A stretch of DNA of 64,000 bases from an uncultured Oscillospiraceae bacterium (GTDB lineage: Bacteria > Bacillota > Clostridia > Oscillospirales > Ruminococcaceae): NCBI GenBank assembly GCA_958448395.1, contig CAUDDP010000001.1:1-64000 (forward strand), read 5' to 3'. Position numbers and translations under genes: made by a program. Below the pieces are notes generated by a model. It searched no databases. It was not told the DNA's origin and worked only from the letters and a program-made list of their open reading frames with translations. Of the stretch, positions 35,433 through 45,107 are shown in pieces (position 1 is the first letter of the stretch; every line of letters begins with the position of its first letter).

Positions 35433-35461
35433 TTGACAAATACCCCATAGGGGTATATAAT
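35433..35461 (+). promoter_or_regulatory. csoR-copA promoter with CsoR operator in the spacer
   Basis: TTGACA (35433-35438) and TATAAT (35456-35461) are 17 bases apart. The spacer is filled by the palindrome ATACCCC-ATA-GGGGTAT (35440-35456), which fits the G/C-tract pattern of CsoR-family operators, so a bound repressor would block RNA polymerase. Confidence 0.85.
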
Positions 35462-35491
35462 GAGAATATCGCCGAAAAGGAGGCAGATACA

Positions 35492-35806
35492 ATGGAAAAG
35501 AACACAAAAGAAACATGTCCCTGCTGTCAAAAGAAAAAGGTACGGTCAGAGGAAGAATACACAAAACTCATCCACCGGCTGAACCGCATTGAGGGACAAA
35601 TTCGAGGGATTCGTGGCATGGTGGAAAAAAGTGCATACTGTCCGGATATTCTGGTACAGGTTGCCGCCGTCAACGCTGCCCTTCATGCATTTAATCGAGA
35701 GTTGCTGGCACAGCATATTCGCACTTGCGTTGCACAGGACATTCGAAACGGAAATGATGAAGTCATTGAAGAATTGGTTGTCACCCTGCAAAAGCTGATG
35801 AAATGA
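35492..35806 (+). CDS. csoR: Copper-sensing repressor CsoR
   Basis: This 104-residue all-helical repressor releases its operator on binding Cu(I). The Cys-His-Cys copper ligands are visible as C50 (SAYCPDI), H75 and C79 (QHIRTC). An extra N-terminal CPCC pair at residues 9-12 could also bind metal. The ATG at 35492 lies 8 bases after AAGGAGG; a longer upstream open frame runs through the repeat and promoter and is not real. It is first in a two-gene copper operon. Confidence 0.92.
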   Translation: MEKNTKETCPCCQKKKVRSEEEYTKLIHRLNRIEGQIRGIRGMVEKSAYCPDILVQVAAVNAALHAFNRELLAQHIRTCVAQDIRNGNDEVIEELVVTLQKLMK

Positions 35807-35848
35807 ACAGTTGCTCGCAGCCAAAATCCAGAAACGGAGGTTTTTGTT

Positions 35849-38362
35849 ATGAAAAAAGAACGGTATTCCGTCACAGGCATGACATGCAGTGCATGCAGTG
35901 CCCATGTACAAAAAGCAGTTGCCGCAGTAAACGGTGTGCAGTCTGTACAGGTCAACCTGCTCCAAAACAATATGACAGTGGAATTTGACGAAACAATAGC
36001 GACACCAGAGGCTATTTTTTCTGCGGTCAAAAAAGCTGGGTATGGGGCAGCTCCCTTCTCACAATCCACTACAGGAACCAACACCACCAATCCCCAGCCA
36101 GTTGTTTCTGCACATGCAGAACGAAATCGGTTGATTTGCTCTATCATTTTCTTAGTGCCATTGTTCTATATCGGAATGGGGCATATGATTGGTTTTCCGC
36201 TGCCTTCTTTTCTACAAGGACATAGCAGTATGATGCTGATTGCCTTAATAGAACTGGTTTTAGTAATTCCGATTCTCTTCCTCAACCGAAAATATTTTAT
36301 CAAAGGGACAACAACATTGCTTCACGGTGCTCCAACCATGGATACCCTAATTGCACTTGGTGCAGCAGCTTCATTCTGCTACAGTCTTTATGCAACCTTT
36401 GCCATTGCCTACGATATGGGGCAAATGGACATGGATGCTGCACATAGTCACATGAACCAACTCTATTATGAATCAGCCGGTATGATTTTAACGCTGATTT
36501 CGCTCGGTAAATTTTTAGAGGTGCGTTCTAAAGCAAAAACAACAGATGCCATTTCTTCGCTGGTCAAACTGACACCACAAACTGCTCTGGTGCGGCGAAA
36601 TGGCATCGAACAGGAAATTCCAACTGCTTCTATTCGGGTAGGTGATACCATTTTAGTGAAAACCGGTGCTGCCATTCCGGCAGACGGTACAGTTCTCACG
36701 GGACAAGGTTCTGTGGATGAATCTGCTCTAACCGGAGAAAGTCTGCCAGTTGAAAAGCAAGCCGGTGACCGCATTCTCAGTGCAACTGTCTGCCATTCCG
36801 GCTATCTGGAATATCGTGCCGAACAAGTCGGTGCAGATACGACTCTTTCCCAGATTATAAAACTGGTAGAAGAAGCCGGCAGTTCCAAAGCACCAATTGC
36901 CCGTCTGGCAGATAAAATCAGCGGTGTATTTGTACCAATTGTCATTGGCATTGCCATTGTTACCTTGATTGTCTGGCTGCTCACAGGAAATCCCTTCGGC
37001 ATGGCATTAAAAGCAGCTGTTTCGGTACTGGTCATTTCCTGTCCGTGTGCATTGGGACTTGCCACACCAACAGCGATTATGGTTGGAACAGGACAAGGTG
37101 CCAAGAACGGCATTCTGATCAAATCCGCCGAAAGTCTGGAAACCGCACACAGCGTGAAAACCGTGGTACTGGATAAGACTGGCACCTTGACAGAAGGCAT
37201 TCCAACCGTCATGGATGTACTGCCAGAAGAAACGGCTTCCACAAATGAACTGCTTGCCATTGCCTATGCTCTGGAGCAGCCGTCTGAACATCCGCTTGCT
37301 GCTGCCATTGCAGCGTATTGTAAGAACCATGACGTTCCACTGCAAACAGTAGAACAGTTTAAACAAACTGCCGGACAAGGTGTCTCTGGTATTGTCAATG
37401 GCATGTACTGCCTCGGTGGAAACCGTAAAATGATGCAGGAAAACGGCATTGCTCTGCCAAACGCTGCAAAACAGGATGCCTTTGCAAAAGAGGGAAAAAC
37501 ACCGCTTTATTTTGCTGCAAATGGAAACCTGCTTGGTATACTGACCGCTGCTGACCCAATTCGGCAGACCAGCCGCACAGCAGTGACTGCCATGCAGAAA
37601 ATGGGGCTGGATGTCATTTTACTAACCGGCGACAACCAACTGACCGCAGAAGCCATTGCAAAACAAGCTGGCATTTCGCATGTCATTGCAGATGTTTTAC
37701 CACAGGACAAGGCAATGCAGGTAAAGAAACTGCAAGCAGATGGAAAAAAGACTGCTATGATTGGAGATGGCATTAACGATGCACCTGCACTGGCACAGGC
37801 AGATGTTGGGATTGCCATTGGTGCCGGAACCGATGCTGCCATTGCATCTGCTGATATTGTGCTGATGCGAAATGATTTACAGGACGCTGTCACTGCGATT
37901 CAACTGAGCCGTGCCACTATCCGCAACATCAAGGAAAACTTATTCTGGGCATTTATCTATAATCTCATTGGCATTCCGATTGCTGCTGGTGTATTCTATC
38001 CTATTTTAGGATGGGAGCTGAATCCCATGTTCGGTGCAGCAGCTATGAGCTTTAGTTCCGTCTTTGTCGTCAGCAATGCCCTTCGATTAAAACGATTCCG
38101 TCCATTTGGCACGAAAAAAACAGATGCTGCACCAGAAACAAAAATACCTGCTGATGAAGAAACCATTGTACAGATTAAGGGGATGATGTGTGAACACTGC
38201 GTCGCCGCTGTTACAAAGGCATTGCAAGGGTTGAATGGTGTAGAAACTGTACGTGTTGTACTGACAGAAAATCGTGCCTACCTGAAAGGCAATGTCTCAG
38301 AAGAATCTATTCGGCAAGCAATCCAAGAAGCTGGATATAAGGTGACAAAAATACAAAGATAA
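35849..38362 (+). CDS. copA: Copper-exporting P-type ATPase CopA
   Basis: This 837-residue P1B-type ATPase pumps Cu(I) out of the cell. An N-terminal HMA domain (residues 4-70) has GMTCSAC. Eight membrane helices include the CPC metal site (398-400). The phosphorylation site DKTGT is at 442, followed by TGDNQ and GDGINDAPA. An additional C-terminal HMA domain (about 775-837) carries MCEHC (C781, C784), so metal-binding domains sit at both ends. It follows csoR by 42 bases with a GGAGG site and ends at a strong terminator. Confidence 0.94.
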   Translation: MKKERYSVTGMTCSACSAHVQKAVAAVNGVQSVQVNLLQNNMTVEFDETIATPEAIFSAVKKAGYGAAPFSQSTTGTNTTNPQPVVSAHAERNRLICSIIFLVPLFYIGMGHMIGFPLPSFLQGHSSMMLIALIELVLVIPILFLNRKYFIKGTTTLLHGAPTMDTLIALGAAASFCYSLYATFAIAYDMGQMDMDAAHSHMNQLYYESAGMILTLISLGKFLEVRSKAKTTDAISSLVKLTPQTALVRRNGIEQEIPTASIRVGDTILVKTGAAIPADGTVLTGQGSVDESALTGESLPVEKQAGDRILSATVCHSGYLEYRAEQVGADTTLSQIIKLVEEAGSSKAPIARLADKISGVFVPIVIGIAIVTLIVWLLTGNPFGMALKAAVSVLVISCPCALGLATPTAIMVGTGQGAKNGILIKSAESLETAHSVKTVVLDKTGTLTEGIPTVMDVLPEETASTNELLAIAYALEQPSEHPLAAAIAAYCKNHDVPLQTVEQFKQTAGQGVSGIVNGMYCLGGNRKMMQENGIALPNAAKQDAFAKEGKTPLYFAANGNLLGILTAADPIRQTSRTAVTAMQKMGLDVILLTGDNQLTAEAIAKQAGISHVIADVLPQDKAMQVKKLQADGKKTAMIGDGINDAPALAQADVGIAIGAGTDAAIASADIVLMRNDLQDAVTAIQLSRATIRNIKENLFWAFIYNLIGIPIAAGVFYPILGWELNPMFGAAAMSFSSVFVVSNALRLKRFRPFGTKKTDAAPETKIPADEETIVQIKGMMCEHCVAAVTKALQGLNGVETVRVVLTENRAYLKGNVSEESIRQAIQEAGYKVTKIQR

Positions 38363-38374
38363 TAGAATTGATAG

Positions 38375-38410
38375 AAAAGCGGCTTGTTTGCATGAAACAA
38401 GCCGCTTTTT
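38375..38410. terminator. Bidirectional terminator between copA and the CPBP gene
   Basis: AAAAGCGGCTTGTTT (38375-38389) pairs with AAACAAGCCGCTTTT (38395-38409), a 15-bp stem with T runs on both strands, serving the two converging genes. Confidence 0.9.
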
Positions 38411-38422
38411 AGTGTTTTAATT

Positions 38423-39433
38423 TTATCCAATTGCATTCAAAATGGTTAACGCAAGCAATCCCACTATACAGATTACAGTAACAGGTGCTGTCAAGTAAAC
38501 CAATGTTTTCTTTCCCCCGCTCACCTGTGGAACGGTGTTCTCCAATCGGAACGTTTCCCGATGCTTTGCCAGCTCGATGATAAACAGAACAACTCCTGTA
38601 ATCACCAGCCCCATTACCAGTATTCCCATCAATCCAATGATTGCAAATTGTCCCATATGTTCCAAAACATACGTCGATTCCATATTGCTGGTATTGCTCA
38701 TATCAATACCACTTATCGCAATCGACTGTATCGCACCGATAAAATTCATAATAAAGTGCACGATCATTGCTGGCAAAACGGAACGAGTCTTTGCGGTCAA
38801 GAATGCTACACAAATGCCCAGCGTTGCTGTATAGATAGTTTGTGCATAGTTGCCATGCCACAATCCAAAGAAAATACCAGTCATAATCACAGCAAACCAT
38901 CCACCAAACCGTTCTGCATTGCGGAACAGCGTTGCACGGAACAGCATTTCTTCAAAAATCGGGGCTAAGATTGCAAATGCAAGAAAGTTAGTGAGATAGC
39001 CGAGCCAGTTTTGTTCTGCTACCATAGAAGGAGCATGTAGTTCCATACCTGTCAGCATTTGCATGATATTGAAAAAGATGCTGCTGAAAAAAGAGGCTGC
39101 ATAAATCAACCCCAATGCAATCAAACACCAGCGTATCAACTGACCAGCTGTTGCCTGTGGTTTGCAGTAACTGTCCTTCAGCTTCCAGCCGATTTTTCTG
39201 CCCAGAACAGCACGGAAAATCAGAAGCAGCAACGGTACAACAATCACATATTGGAAGAGAAAGATACAAATCTGACAAAACGCCGTATAATATGTCCCCG
39301 TTTCATTCATCACCTTCGGCAAAAGCAGACGGATTACAGATGAACCGCTGAGCACCAATACATAAAATAATATCAGTAAAAGCGAATTGGCATTCGACGC
39401 TTTTCGTAATGCTTTTTTAAGATTTTGTTCCAT
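38423..39433 (-). CDS. CPBP-family intramembrane metalloprotease
   Basis: This 336-residue polytopic protein of the Abi/CAAX-protease (CPBP) family has motif 1 EEMLFR (about residue 161). Motif 2 FGLWHGN lies near 190 and motif 3 HFIMN near 228; these form the Glu/His catalytic metal site in the membrane. Clostridial members often accompany bacteriocins or surface processing, but no such partner is seen. It lies directly after two ABC permease genes on the same strand. Confidence 0.85.
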   Translation of the reverse strand: MEQNLKKALRKASNANSLLLILFYVLVLSGSSVIRLLLPKVMNETGTYYTAFCQICIFLFQYVIVVPLLLLIFRAVLGRKIGWKLKDSYCKPQATAGQLIRWCLIALGLIYAASFFSSIFFNIMQMLTGMELHAPSMVAEQNWLGYLTNFLAFAILAPIFEEMLFRATLFRNAERFGGWFAVIMTGIFFGLWHGNYAQTIYTATLGICVAFLTAKTRSVLPAMIVHFIMNFIGAIQSIAISGIDMSNTSNMESTYVLEHMGQFAIIGLMGILVMGLVITGVVLFIIELAKHRETFRLENTVPQVSGGKKTLVYLTAPVTVICIVGLLALTILNAIG

Positions 39434-39436
39434 AAC

Positions 39437-40045
39437 TTAATACTCCTTTTTTTCCATTGATTTTGTAGAACAGAAAATCGAAATCGGCAGTATCAGCAAT
39501 ACAGCAGCCAAAATACCTGCCAAAGCCATTCCATTCACATTTGGCAGCTCCATTTCAGCACCACTGAAGAGACCAATCAGACCACCAAATCCACCGCAAA
39601 GAATCATAAAAACAATTTTCCCCTTCTGATAGCCAATCTTATAATATAATGGTAATAGAATGCACTGTACAATCACACCGCACAAAACGAAAAATACACA
39701 ATTTTCCAGGTGAACAGCATCTTTCGTCAACCACAACAGAATTGCACTGCAACATACACATGTCAGCACAGAAAAGACTATCAGCAGAATATACTTTTCT
39801 AACACCATCTGTTTCCGGCTGCATGGCAGAGAAAACAGCCACGGCAGGGTATTTTCCTGTTGTTCCTGTGCCAGTGTAGAACAAGGAAGCAGTGTGAAAA
39901 AAACGGGCAGCATCGTAATAAAGTTCAGTGGGAAATGATCATTTCCGCTGCGAATGGAAAAAATCAGAAAAACAGCAAAAATAGCACCCAGCATGACAAA
40001 TTGCATACGTAATATCTTAAAGTCCTTCCAGATTAGACCAAACAT
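39437..40045 (-). CDS. ABC-2 type transporter permease
   Basis: This 202-residue membrane protein has six predicted helices, typical of the ABC-2 permease family. It begins MFGLIWKDFKIL and carries EQQENTLPWLFSLP before the third helix, a cytoplasmic helix motif common to this family. The ATG at 40045 follows AAGGAGAGG; an upstream in-frame start overlaps the neighbouring permease and is rejected. It probably pairs with the next permease and the ATPase upstream. Confidence 0.75.
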   Translation of the reverse strand: MFGLIWKDFKILRMQFVMLGAIFAVFLIFSIRSGNDHFPLNFITMLPVFFTLLPCSTLAQEQQENTLPWLFSLPCSRKQMVLEKYILLIVFSVLTCVCCSAILLWLTKDAVHLENCVFFVLCGVIVQCILLPLYYKIGYQKGKIVFMILCGGFGGLIGLFSGAEMELPNVNGMALAGILAAVLLILPISIFCSTKSMEKKEY

Positions 40046-40058
40046 AATCAACCTCTCC

Positions 40059-40703
40059 TTAAAAATCTTTTTTCTGATATTGTAAGATACTAATGCAGAT
40101 AGAAACAATGTGTAATATTATAAGAATGGCTACTATAATACCAATGAGTGCATAGCCTGAAATAGGCAGCATCCGCAGACTTTTTCCCAATTGCTCTCCC
40201 ATTCCTGAACCGCCAATACCAATCAATGCACCGATGATGAGAAGAACAATCGCACCACGCTGTGCCCCGAGCCAAATGGAAAGCGGTATATAAATCGTAT
40301 TGAACAACAAAATAATACCAATAGAAAATAGCATTATTTCCATTCCGCTTTGCAAAATGGCGAATAACAACAAGGTATAGCCACCAACTACTGCCGCACA
40401 AATCCATGTGACAACATAATTGACCAGTGCAACCTGTTTCCGTGTAACAGGAAGTATCATCAGCAAGTCTGCATTTTTTTCCTGTTCTTCTGTTTGCAGC
40501 ATAAAAATAGGAATCATGCCAGAATAGATGGAAAGAAATCCAATGGCAAAGCCAAAATAATAGTGATCACCATCTCCTGCATGTGTAATGGTACAAATAA
40601 TCCCTACCGTCAGCACGACTGCCGCTGTAATCAACAGCACCCAGATCAATGCTTTGAACTGTTTCCAGAGAACCCGAAAGCGATACCAGAGTAGTGTACT
40701 CAT
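40059..40703 (-). CDS. ABC-2 type transporter permease
   Basis: This 214-residue protein has six predicted helices and an amphipathic EEQEKNADLLMILP segment after the second helix, parallel to the sister permease. It overlaps the ATPase stop codon by four bases (ATGA-type), indicating a shared transcript. The GntR-type regulator, the ATPase and two different permeases suggest a heterodimeric exporter of the YtrBCD type. Confidence 0.78.
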   Translation of the reverse strand: MSTLLWYRFRVLWKQFKALIWVLLITAAVVLTVGIICTITHAGDGDHYYFGFAIGFLSIYSGMIPIFMLQTEEQEKNADLLMILPVTRKQVALVNYVVTWICAAVVGGYTLLLFAILQSGMEIMLFSIGIILLFNTIYIPLSIWLGAQRGAIVLLIIGALIGIGGSGMGEQLGKSLRMLPISGYALIGIIVAILIILHIVSICISILQYQKKDF

Positions 40704-41557
40704 TTTGCACTTCCTCCTGCATACTTAGTTAGAAAAATCATAATATCCTCAATGCCAATCGGTTCTGCCTGTATCGAAGACGGCAGCATTTCTCGTTTGC
40801 AAAGCAATTCCACATGATATGGTGTATCCCGTTTTCCACAAATTGCTTCCTTTGGCAAACTGTTTGCTGTTTCCGCACTGCATTGTACCATGCAGTAAGT
40901 ATCCAGCAAGGTATCCCGTTCCATACTAAACAACAGCTTTCCCTGATGCAAAAATGTCACATAGTCGCAGATTTTTTCCAGATCACTGATAATATGCGAA
41001 GAAATCAGCACAGCATGTTCTCCATCGCTGACAAACTCCCGGAATACGTCCAGAATTTCTTCCCGCACCATTGGATCCAGCCCGGCGGTAACTTCATCCA
41101 GAATCAACAGCTTGGGATGATGGGAAAGTGCAGCCGCAACAGCAAGCTTTTTTTTCATGCCCATAGAAAACTCTTTAAACTTTTTCTTCTCCGGCAGTTG
41201 AAATCGTTCTATGTATTGCCAGTATAAATCAGCATCCCAGTTGGTATAAATCCGTTTCAGCATCTGATTGACATCATTTGTATTAAAACTTTGCGGAAAA
41301 TTTGCCGTATCCAGTACCACGCCAATTTCCTGCTTCAAAGCTGCATTTTCCACCGTTGCATCCTGTCCCAATATAGTAATGCTTCCGCTGTCTGGATAGA
41401 CCAGATGCAACATAGACTTCATAACGGTTGTTTTTCCTGCACCGTTCTCTCCAATAAAGCCCATGACATATCCCATTGGCAGGGAAAAGCTTACATGATC
41501 CAGTTCAAATTTCGGATATTGCTTGCACAAGTCTGTCAGTTCGATTGCGTATTGCAT
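40700..41557 (-). CDS. ABC transporter ATP-binding protein
   Basis: This 285-residue nucleotide-binding subunit has Walker A GENGAGKTT near residue 36. The signature is FSMGMKKKLAVA near 129, in place of LSGGQ. Walker B LLILDEVTAGLDP lies near 148, and the switch histidine is in ISSHIISDLE near 187. The degenerate signature is common in the YtrB/BcrA-like group. It overlaps the GntR regulator gene and precedes both permeases. Confidence 0.85.
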   Translation of the reverse strand: MQYAIELTDLCKQYPKFELDHVSFSLPMGYVMGFIGENGAGKTTVMKSMLHLVYPDSGSITILGQDATVENAALKQEIGVVLDTANFPQSFNTNDVNQMLKRIYTNWDADLYWQYIERFQLPEKKKFKEFSMGMKKKLAVAAALSHHPKLLILDEVTAGLDPMVREEILDVFREFVSDGEHAVLISSHIISDLEKICDYVTFLHQGKLLFSMERDTLLDTYCMVQCSAETANSLPKEAICGKRDTPYHVELLCKREMLPSSIQAEPIGIEDIMIFLTKYAGGSAK

Positions 41558-41934
41558 GATGAATCCTCCTCAAAAATTATATTCAGCATTTCCTGTAAAT
41601 CTGTTTTAGAAAGACCACAGCCTTTTGCCAGTTCTGCAATGGCTTCCACATGCTCCTCAATTTGCCGCAGCCATTCCTCTCTTAGTACCTCCATGTTTTT
41701 TCTGGCAACAAACACACCCTTGCCAGCAATGGTATAAACAAACCCATCCCGTTCCAATTCTTCATAAGCACGTTTCGTTGTAATAATACTAATACGAAGT
41801 TCCTTCGCCAAACTGCGAATAGAAGGCAGTATCGTATCTTCTGTTAACGAACCGCTAATAATTTGTTCCTTAATTTGCTGATAAATTTGCTGATAAATCG
41901 GCGTAGCAGTGTTGTTGCGAATCATCAGCTGCAT
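41536..41934 (-). CDS. GntR-family (YtrA-like) transcriptional regulator
   Basis: This 132-residue repressor has an N-terminal winged helix (PIYQQIYQQIKEQIISG, then LPSIRSLAKELRIS) and only a short helical C-terminus, the YtrA subgroup layout. It probably controls its own ABC transporter operon through the palindrome at its promoter. The ATG at 41934 has AGGAGG 7 bases upstream; an ATG two codons earlier is too close. It overlaps the ATPase gene by 22 bases. Confidence 0.85.
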   Translation of the reverse strand: MQLMIRNNTATPIYQQIYQQIKEQIISGSLTEDTILPSIRSLAKELRISIITTKRAYEELERDGFVYTIAGKGVFVARKNMEVLREEWLRQIEEHVEAIAELAKGCGLSKTDLQEMLNIIFEEDSSCNTQSN

Positions 41935-41952
41935 GTGCATTCCTCCTTATCT

Positions 41953-41994
41953 ACCGTATATATACAGTATACACAGTAGATACAGTTTTGTCAA
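41953..41994 (-). promoter_or_regulatory. Promoter and probable YtrA-type operator
   Basis: TTGACA (41989-41994) and TATACT (41966-41971) on the minus strand are 17 bases apart. A near-palindrome, ACYGTATATATACRGT (41953-41968), overlaps the -10 box and start point. Confidence 0.75.
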
Positions 41995-42024
41995 TGGGGA
42001 TGCTCTACAATTTACAATTTATTC

Positions 42025-42065
42025 AAAAAAGCGGCAACCTGCAAATATCATTACAGGTTGCCGCT
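42025..42065 (-). terminator. Terminator of the Ctp protease gene
   Basis: AGCGGCAACCTG (42030-42041) pairs with CAGGTTGCCGCT (42054-42065), a 12-bp perfect stem followed on the minus strand by six T. Confidence 0.9.
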
Positions 42066-42135
42066 CCTATTTACGCACATTTTTTGGAATAAATTGTAAA
42101 AAATTACTTGCAACTTGCAAACACACGCATCATAC

Positions 42136-43320
42136 TCAATGCATTTGCGTTTCCAGCAGTTCCATTGCTTGTTTCAACTGTGTATCATTGTCTGGATTGG
42201 GATGGTCAAAGTCAATCGTTTCATAATCTTCCTGAATGATCACATCCGGTGTAATACCGACCTTATGATAGCATTCACCCTTAGTGGTTTGGTAGGTAGC
42301 AACCGTCAAGGTGACTGCACCACCGTCTTTCATCTCCACAGTATTCTGCATAATCCCTTTCCCAAACGTCTGTTCTCCAATAACTTCAGCCTTACCAAAA
42401 TCCTTTAAAGAAGCCGTAAATAGCTCTGCGGCACTCGCTGTATTGCCGTTGACCAATACCATCATAGGCAGCTGCAATTCATTCGCATCCGAATGTACTA
42501 AAAGCTTTGTTTCCCCATTGTTATACGTTGCTGTTGCAATATCGCCTTCCGGTAATAAGGGATCCACAATCCTTTCCAGCGCAGCAACCAGCCCACCGCC
42601 ATTTTCTCGCACATCAAATACGAGTGCCTTCGCACCACCTTTCAACAAGTTTTGCAAGGCTGCTTGAAACTGCTCTACTGTATTTTCCTTAAAGGATGCA
42701 ATCCGAATATAGCCAACTTGGTTCTCCAACATGACACCATAAGCAGAAATAAGCTCTATTTCCTTTCGCAAAACTGTTTTTTTCAACTCTGTCTCTCCAC
42801 GCTGCACAGTCAATTCCACACTGGTATCCACCTCGCCACGGACACGATTGACTGCCTCCTGATAGCCAAGGTCGGCAACTGTCTCATCATCTACAGCTGT
42901 AATTACATCATCTGTCTGTAAACCTGCCAGCTTTGCCGGTGACGGATCTTCCAAGGAGATAATTTGCAAACCACTGCCGTCCTCTGTCAACGTAACTGTA
43001 ACACCAATGCCAACAGAGACACCTGCCTCATTGCTTTGCCACTGCTGATATTCCCCCGGTGTCAAATAACCGGAATACGGATCTTCCAATGCACTCACAT
43101 AACCTTTTAAGGCACCGTCCATCAATGTTTCCGTATCCACTTCTTCATAATAATCCGACTCCACAACTTGCTCCAGATTTTCCAACCGTTCACAGTCCCC
43201 CAAGGCAGTCTGTGTTGCCTTTAACGCCACACCCAGACGATATGCCAACAGGCTCATAAACACTGCAAACGCAAGCAGTACGCCGATCAGCATTCGTTTC
43301 CAAAAGATATTCCACCGCAT
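42136..43320 (-). CDS. S41-family C-terminal processing protease
   Basis: This 394-residue exported serine protease has a membrane anchor at about residues 10-30 and a PDZ domain at about 100-180 (GVSVGIGVTV to VELTV). The S41 catalytic domain carries the nucleophile Ser in GNTASAAELF (about 300) and the Lys in GEQTFGKGI (about 325). Such Ctp proteases trim cell-wall hydrolases or spore signalling proteins. Here it sits downstream of the M23 hydrolase and ftsEX, which suggests a link to wall turnover. Confidence 0.88.
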   Translation of the reverse strand: MRWNIFWKRMLIGVLLAFAVFMSLLAYRLGVALKATQTALGDCERLENLEQVVESDYYEEVDTETLMDGALKGYVSALEDPYSGYLTPGEYQQWQSNEAGVSVGIGVTVTLTEDGSGLQIISLEDPSPAKLAGLQTDDVITAVDDETVADLGYQEAVNRVRGEVDTSVELTVQRGETELKKTVLRKEIELISAYGVMLENQVGYIRIASFKENTVEQFQAALQNLLKGGAKALVFDVRENGGGLVAALERIVDPLLPEGDIATATYNNGETKLLVHSDANELQLPMMVLVNGNTASAAELFTASLKDFGKAEVIGEQTFGKGIMQNTVEMKDGGAVTLTVATYQTTKGECYHKVGITPDVIIQEDYETIDFDHPNPDNDTQLKQAMELLETQMH

Positions 43321-43338
43321 TACATCCCATTCCTTTCT

Positions 43339-43383
43339 AAAAAACAGAGCAGAACGACTGTTTTTTCAGCCCCCCTGCTCTGT
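43339..43383 (-). terminator. Terminator of the M23 hydrolase gene
   Basis: ACAGAGCAG (43344-43352) pairs with CTGCTCTGT (43375-43383), followed on the minus strand by TTTTTT. It lies only 19 bases before the ctp start, so read-through or attenuation into ctp is possible. Confidence 0.75.
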
Positions 43384-43435
43384 CCTGATATCATATTCTA
43401 TTCCAAAATAACCGTTTTATGTCGCTTCTAACTAA

Positions 43436-45091
43436 TCAATACAGATAACCGCTCGGATCAACACGGCTGCCATTTACACGAATTTCAAAGTGCAGATGGT
43501 AACCAGTAGACCAACCAGTTGAACCAACGTAACCAATCACATCACCTTGGCTAACCTGCTGTCCGTAAGACACATTTAAAGAAGCCATATGTCCATATAC
43601 AGTGGAGTATGTACCATCATGTTCAATGATGCAGTAGTTTCCATAACCACCGCCGCATCCACAGCTGGAATTCTTGCCATAGTTATGACTGCAACCGCTG
43701 CTAACATAAATAACAGTACCACCTCTGGATGCTACCACTGGTGCACCACTGATACCGCCGCCTGCAATATCAATACCGCCATGGTTGCTGCCCCAGCGGG
43801 AACCATAGCCACTGGAGATGTAATAGAAGCCCGGTACCGGCCATGCAAACTGCGACTCATTATATGGTTCTGTGGTTGTTGCCACCGTAGTTGTAGTGGT
43901 CGATGCCGTTGTCGTTGGTGCAGTCGTTTCAGCTGTTGTAGTAGTGGTCGCAGTAGTAGTTTCTTCCGTCTCCGGCTCCGTTTCTACAAACTCTGTTGTA
44001 GTAGTGGTTGTAGCTGCCGCTTCTGTTGTCTCTACCTCTTCATACGGTACAGTCGTTACCTCTGCCTCTGTCGTAGTGGTAACAACAGTCGTTTCCTCCC
44101 ACACTTTTTCCTCTGAATCTGTCCAATCTGTAGTGGTGGTAGTTGTTGCAGAAGTTGTAGTGGTTTCCGTATCGTCATCTACATCCACATCCACATCTGC
44201 AACTGTTGTTGTCGTTGTTGTAGTGGTGGTCGTAGTCGTCGTAGTTGTAGTGGTTGCAGCCGCACGAGTCGCTTCCTGTGCCTTGCGAATGGCAGCCTGA
44301 ATCTGTTCCGATTCTGCCTCCTTTATGGCACTATCTGCTTCCAGTGCTTCGATATCTGCATGCAGAGAAGATTCTTCTGATGCCAGACGAACGGCTTCAT
44401 CCGTAGACATTGCATAATCATCCTGCAATTGCTGCAATGCGTCTGCAAACTCCTCTTTTTTCTGCTTTTCAGAAGACTTCTGTTCTGCCAGAGCATTCTT
44501 CTCATCTTCTAAAGCCTGTTGTTTTTCTTCGCAAGTTTCCAACTTACTTTTCAAGTCAGAAACCAGCTCATTGTCATGCTTGGCAATTCTGGACATGAGA
44601 TCATACTTGGAAAGCAAATCGTAGAAGTCTGTAGAACCAACCAGTGCAGATGCAAGGCTGTCATTTCCCTGTACATACATTGCACGCAGCCGCTGCTTAA
44701 ACGCTTCCAGACCGTCTGCAATTTCTACATCCAGTGCTGCAATCTCATTCTTTAAATCGCAAATTTCCTGTTCTTTGTCGGTAATTGCGTCTTCCAGACG
44801 AGTCAATTCCTCATCGACAATCTGCAAATTGGACTGCTGCAAAGCAATCTTCTCTTCCAGAGCCTTCTGGAAGTCTGCCTGTTCCTGCTTATCGCTTCCC
44901 AGGCTTTCCAATTCCTTTTGCTTCTGTGCAATCTTATCTGCATTTGCTTGTTTTTCGCTCTGCAATTCTGCCAATGTCATCGCCGAAACTGGAACCGATG
45001 TCACACCGGTACCACTATAAACACCAGCTGTTAAAATCGCACTGCAAAGTACAACAGATAGGAATCGCTTCATCCATTTTAAACGCATCAT
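43436..45091 (-). CDS. FtsEX-partner type murein hydrolase: coiled coil, poly-Thr linker, M23 peptidase
   Basis: This 551-residue exported protein has a signal peptide ending near residue 37 and a long coiled coil (about 40-265) as in EnvC/PcsB partners of FtsEX. Thr-rich linkers (about 280-400) include one run of more than fifteen Thr. The C-terminal LytM/M23 domain has zinc ligands in HGGID and HLHFE. An inserted Cys/Gly-rich loop (SSGCSHNYG to SCGCGGGYG) lies inside the peptidase domain. ftsX starts just upstream, supporting an FtsEX-controlled hydrolase. The start at 45091 has AGGAGG 9 bases upstream. Confidence 0.87.
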   Translation of the reverse strand: MMRLKWMKRFLSVVLCSAILTAGVYSGTGVTSVPVSAMTLAELQSEKQANADKIAQKQKELESLGSDKQEQADFQKALEEKIALQQSNLQIVDEELTRLEDAITDKEQEICDLKNEIAALDVEIADGLEAFKQRLRAMYVQGNDSLASALVGSTDFYDLLSKYDLMSRIAKHDNELVSDLKSKLETCEEKQQALEDEKNALAEQKSSEKQKKEEFADALQQLQDDYAMSTDEAVRLASEESSLHADIEALEADSAIKEAESEQIQAAIRKAQEATRAAATTTTTTTTTTTTTTTTTVADVDVDVDDDTETTTTSATTTTTTDWTDSEEKVWEETTVVTTTTEAEVTTVPYEEVETTEAAATTTTTTEFVETEPETEETTTATTTTTAETTAPTTTASTTTTTVATTTEPYNESQFAWPVPGFYYISSGYGSRWGSNHGGIDIAGGGISGAPVVASRGGTVIYVSSGCSHNYGKNSSCGCGGGYGNYCIIEHDGTYSTVYGHMASLNVSYGQQVSQGDVIGYVGSTGWSTGYHLHFEIRVNGSRVDPSGYLY

Positions 45092-45107
45092 ATACTGTTT
45101 CCTCCTT

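Noticed and set aside
43872..44300. 142-codon plus-strand ORF rich in Val
   Set aside because: It is the antisense of the poly-Thr linker of the M23 hydrolase; its valine-rich composition is an artefact of Thr codons on the other strand.
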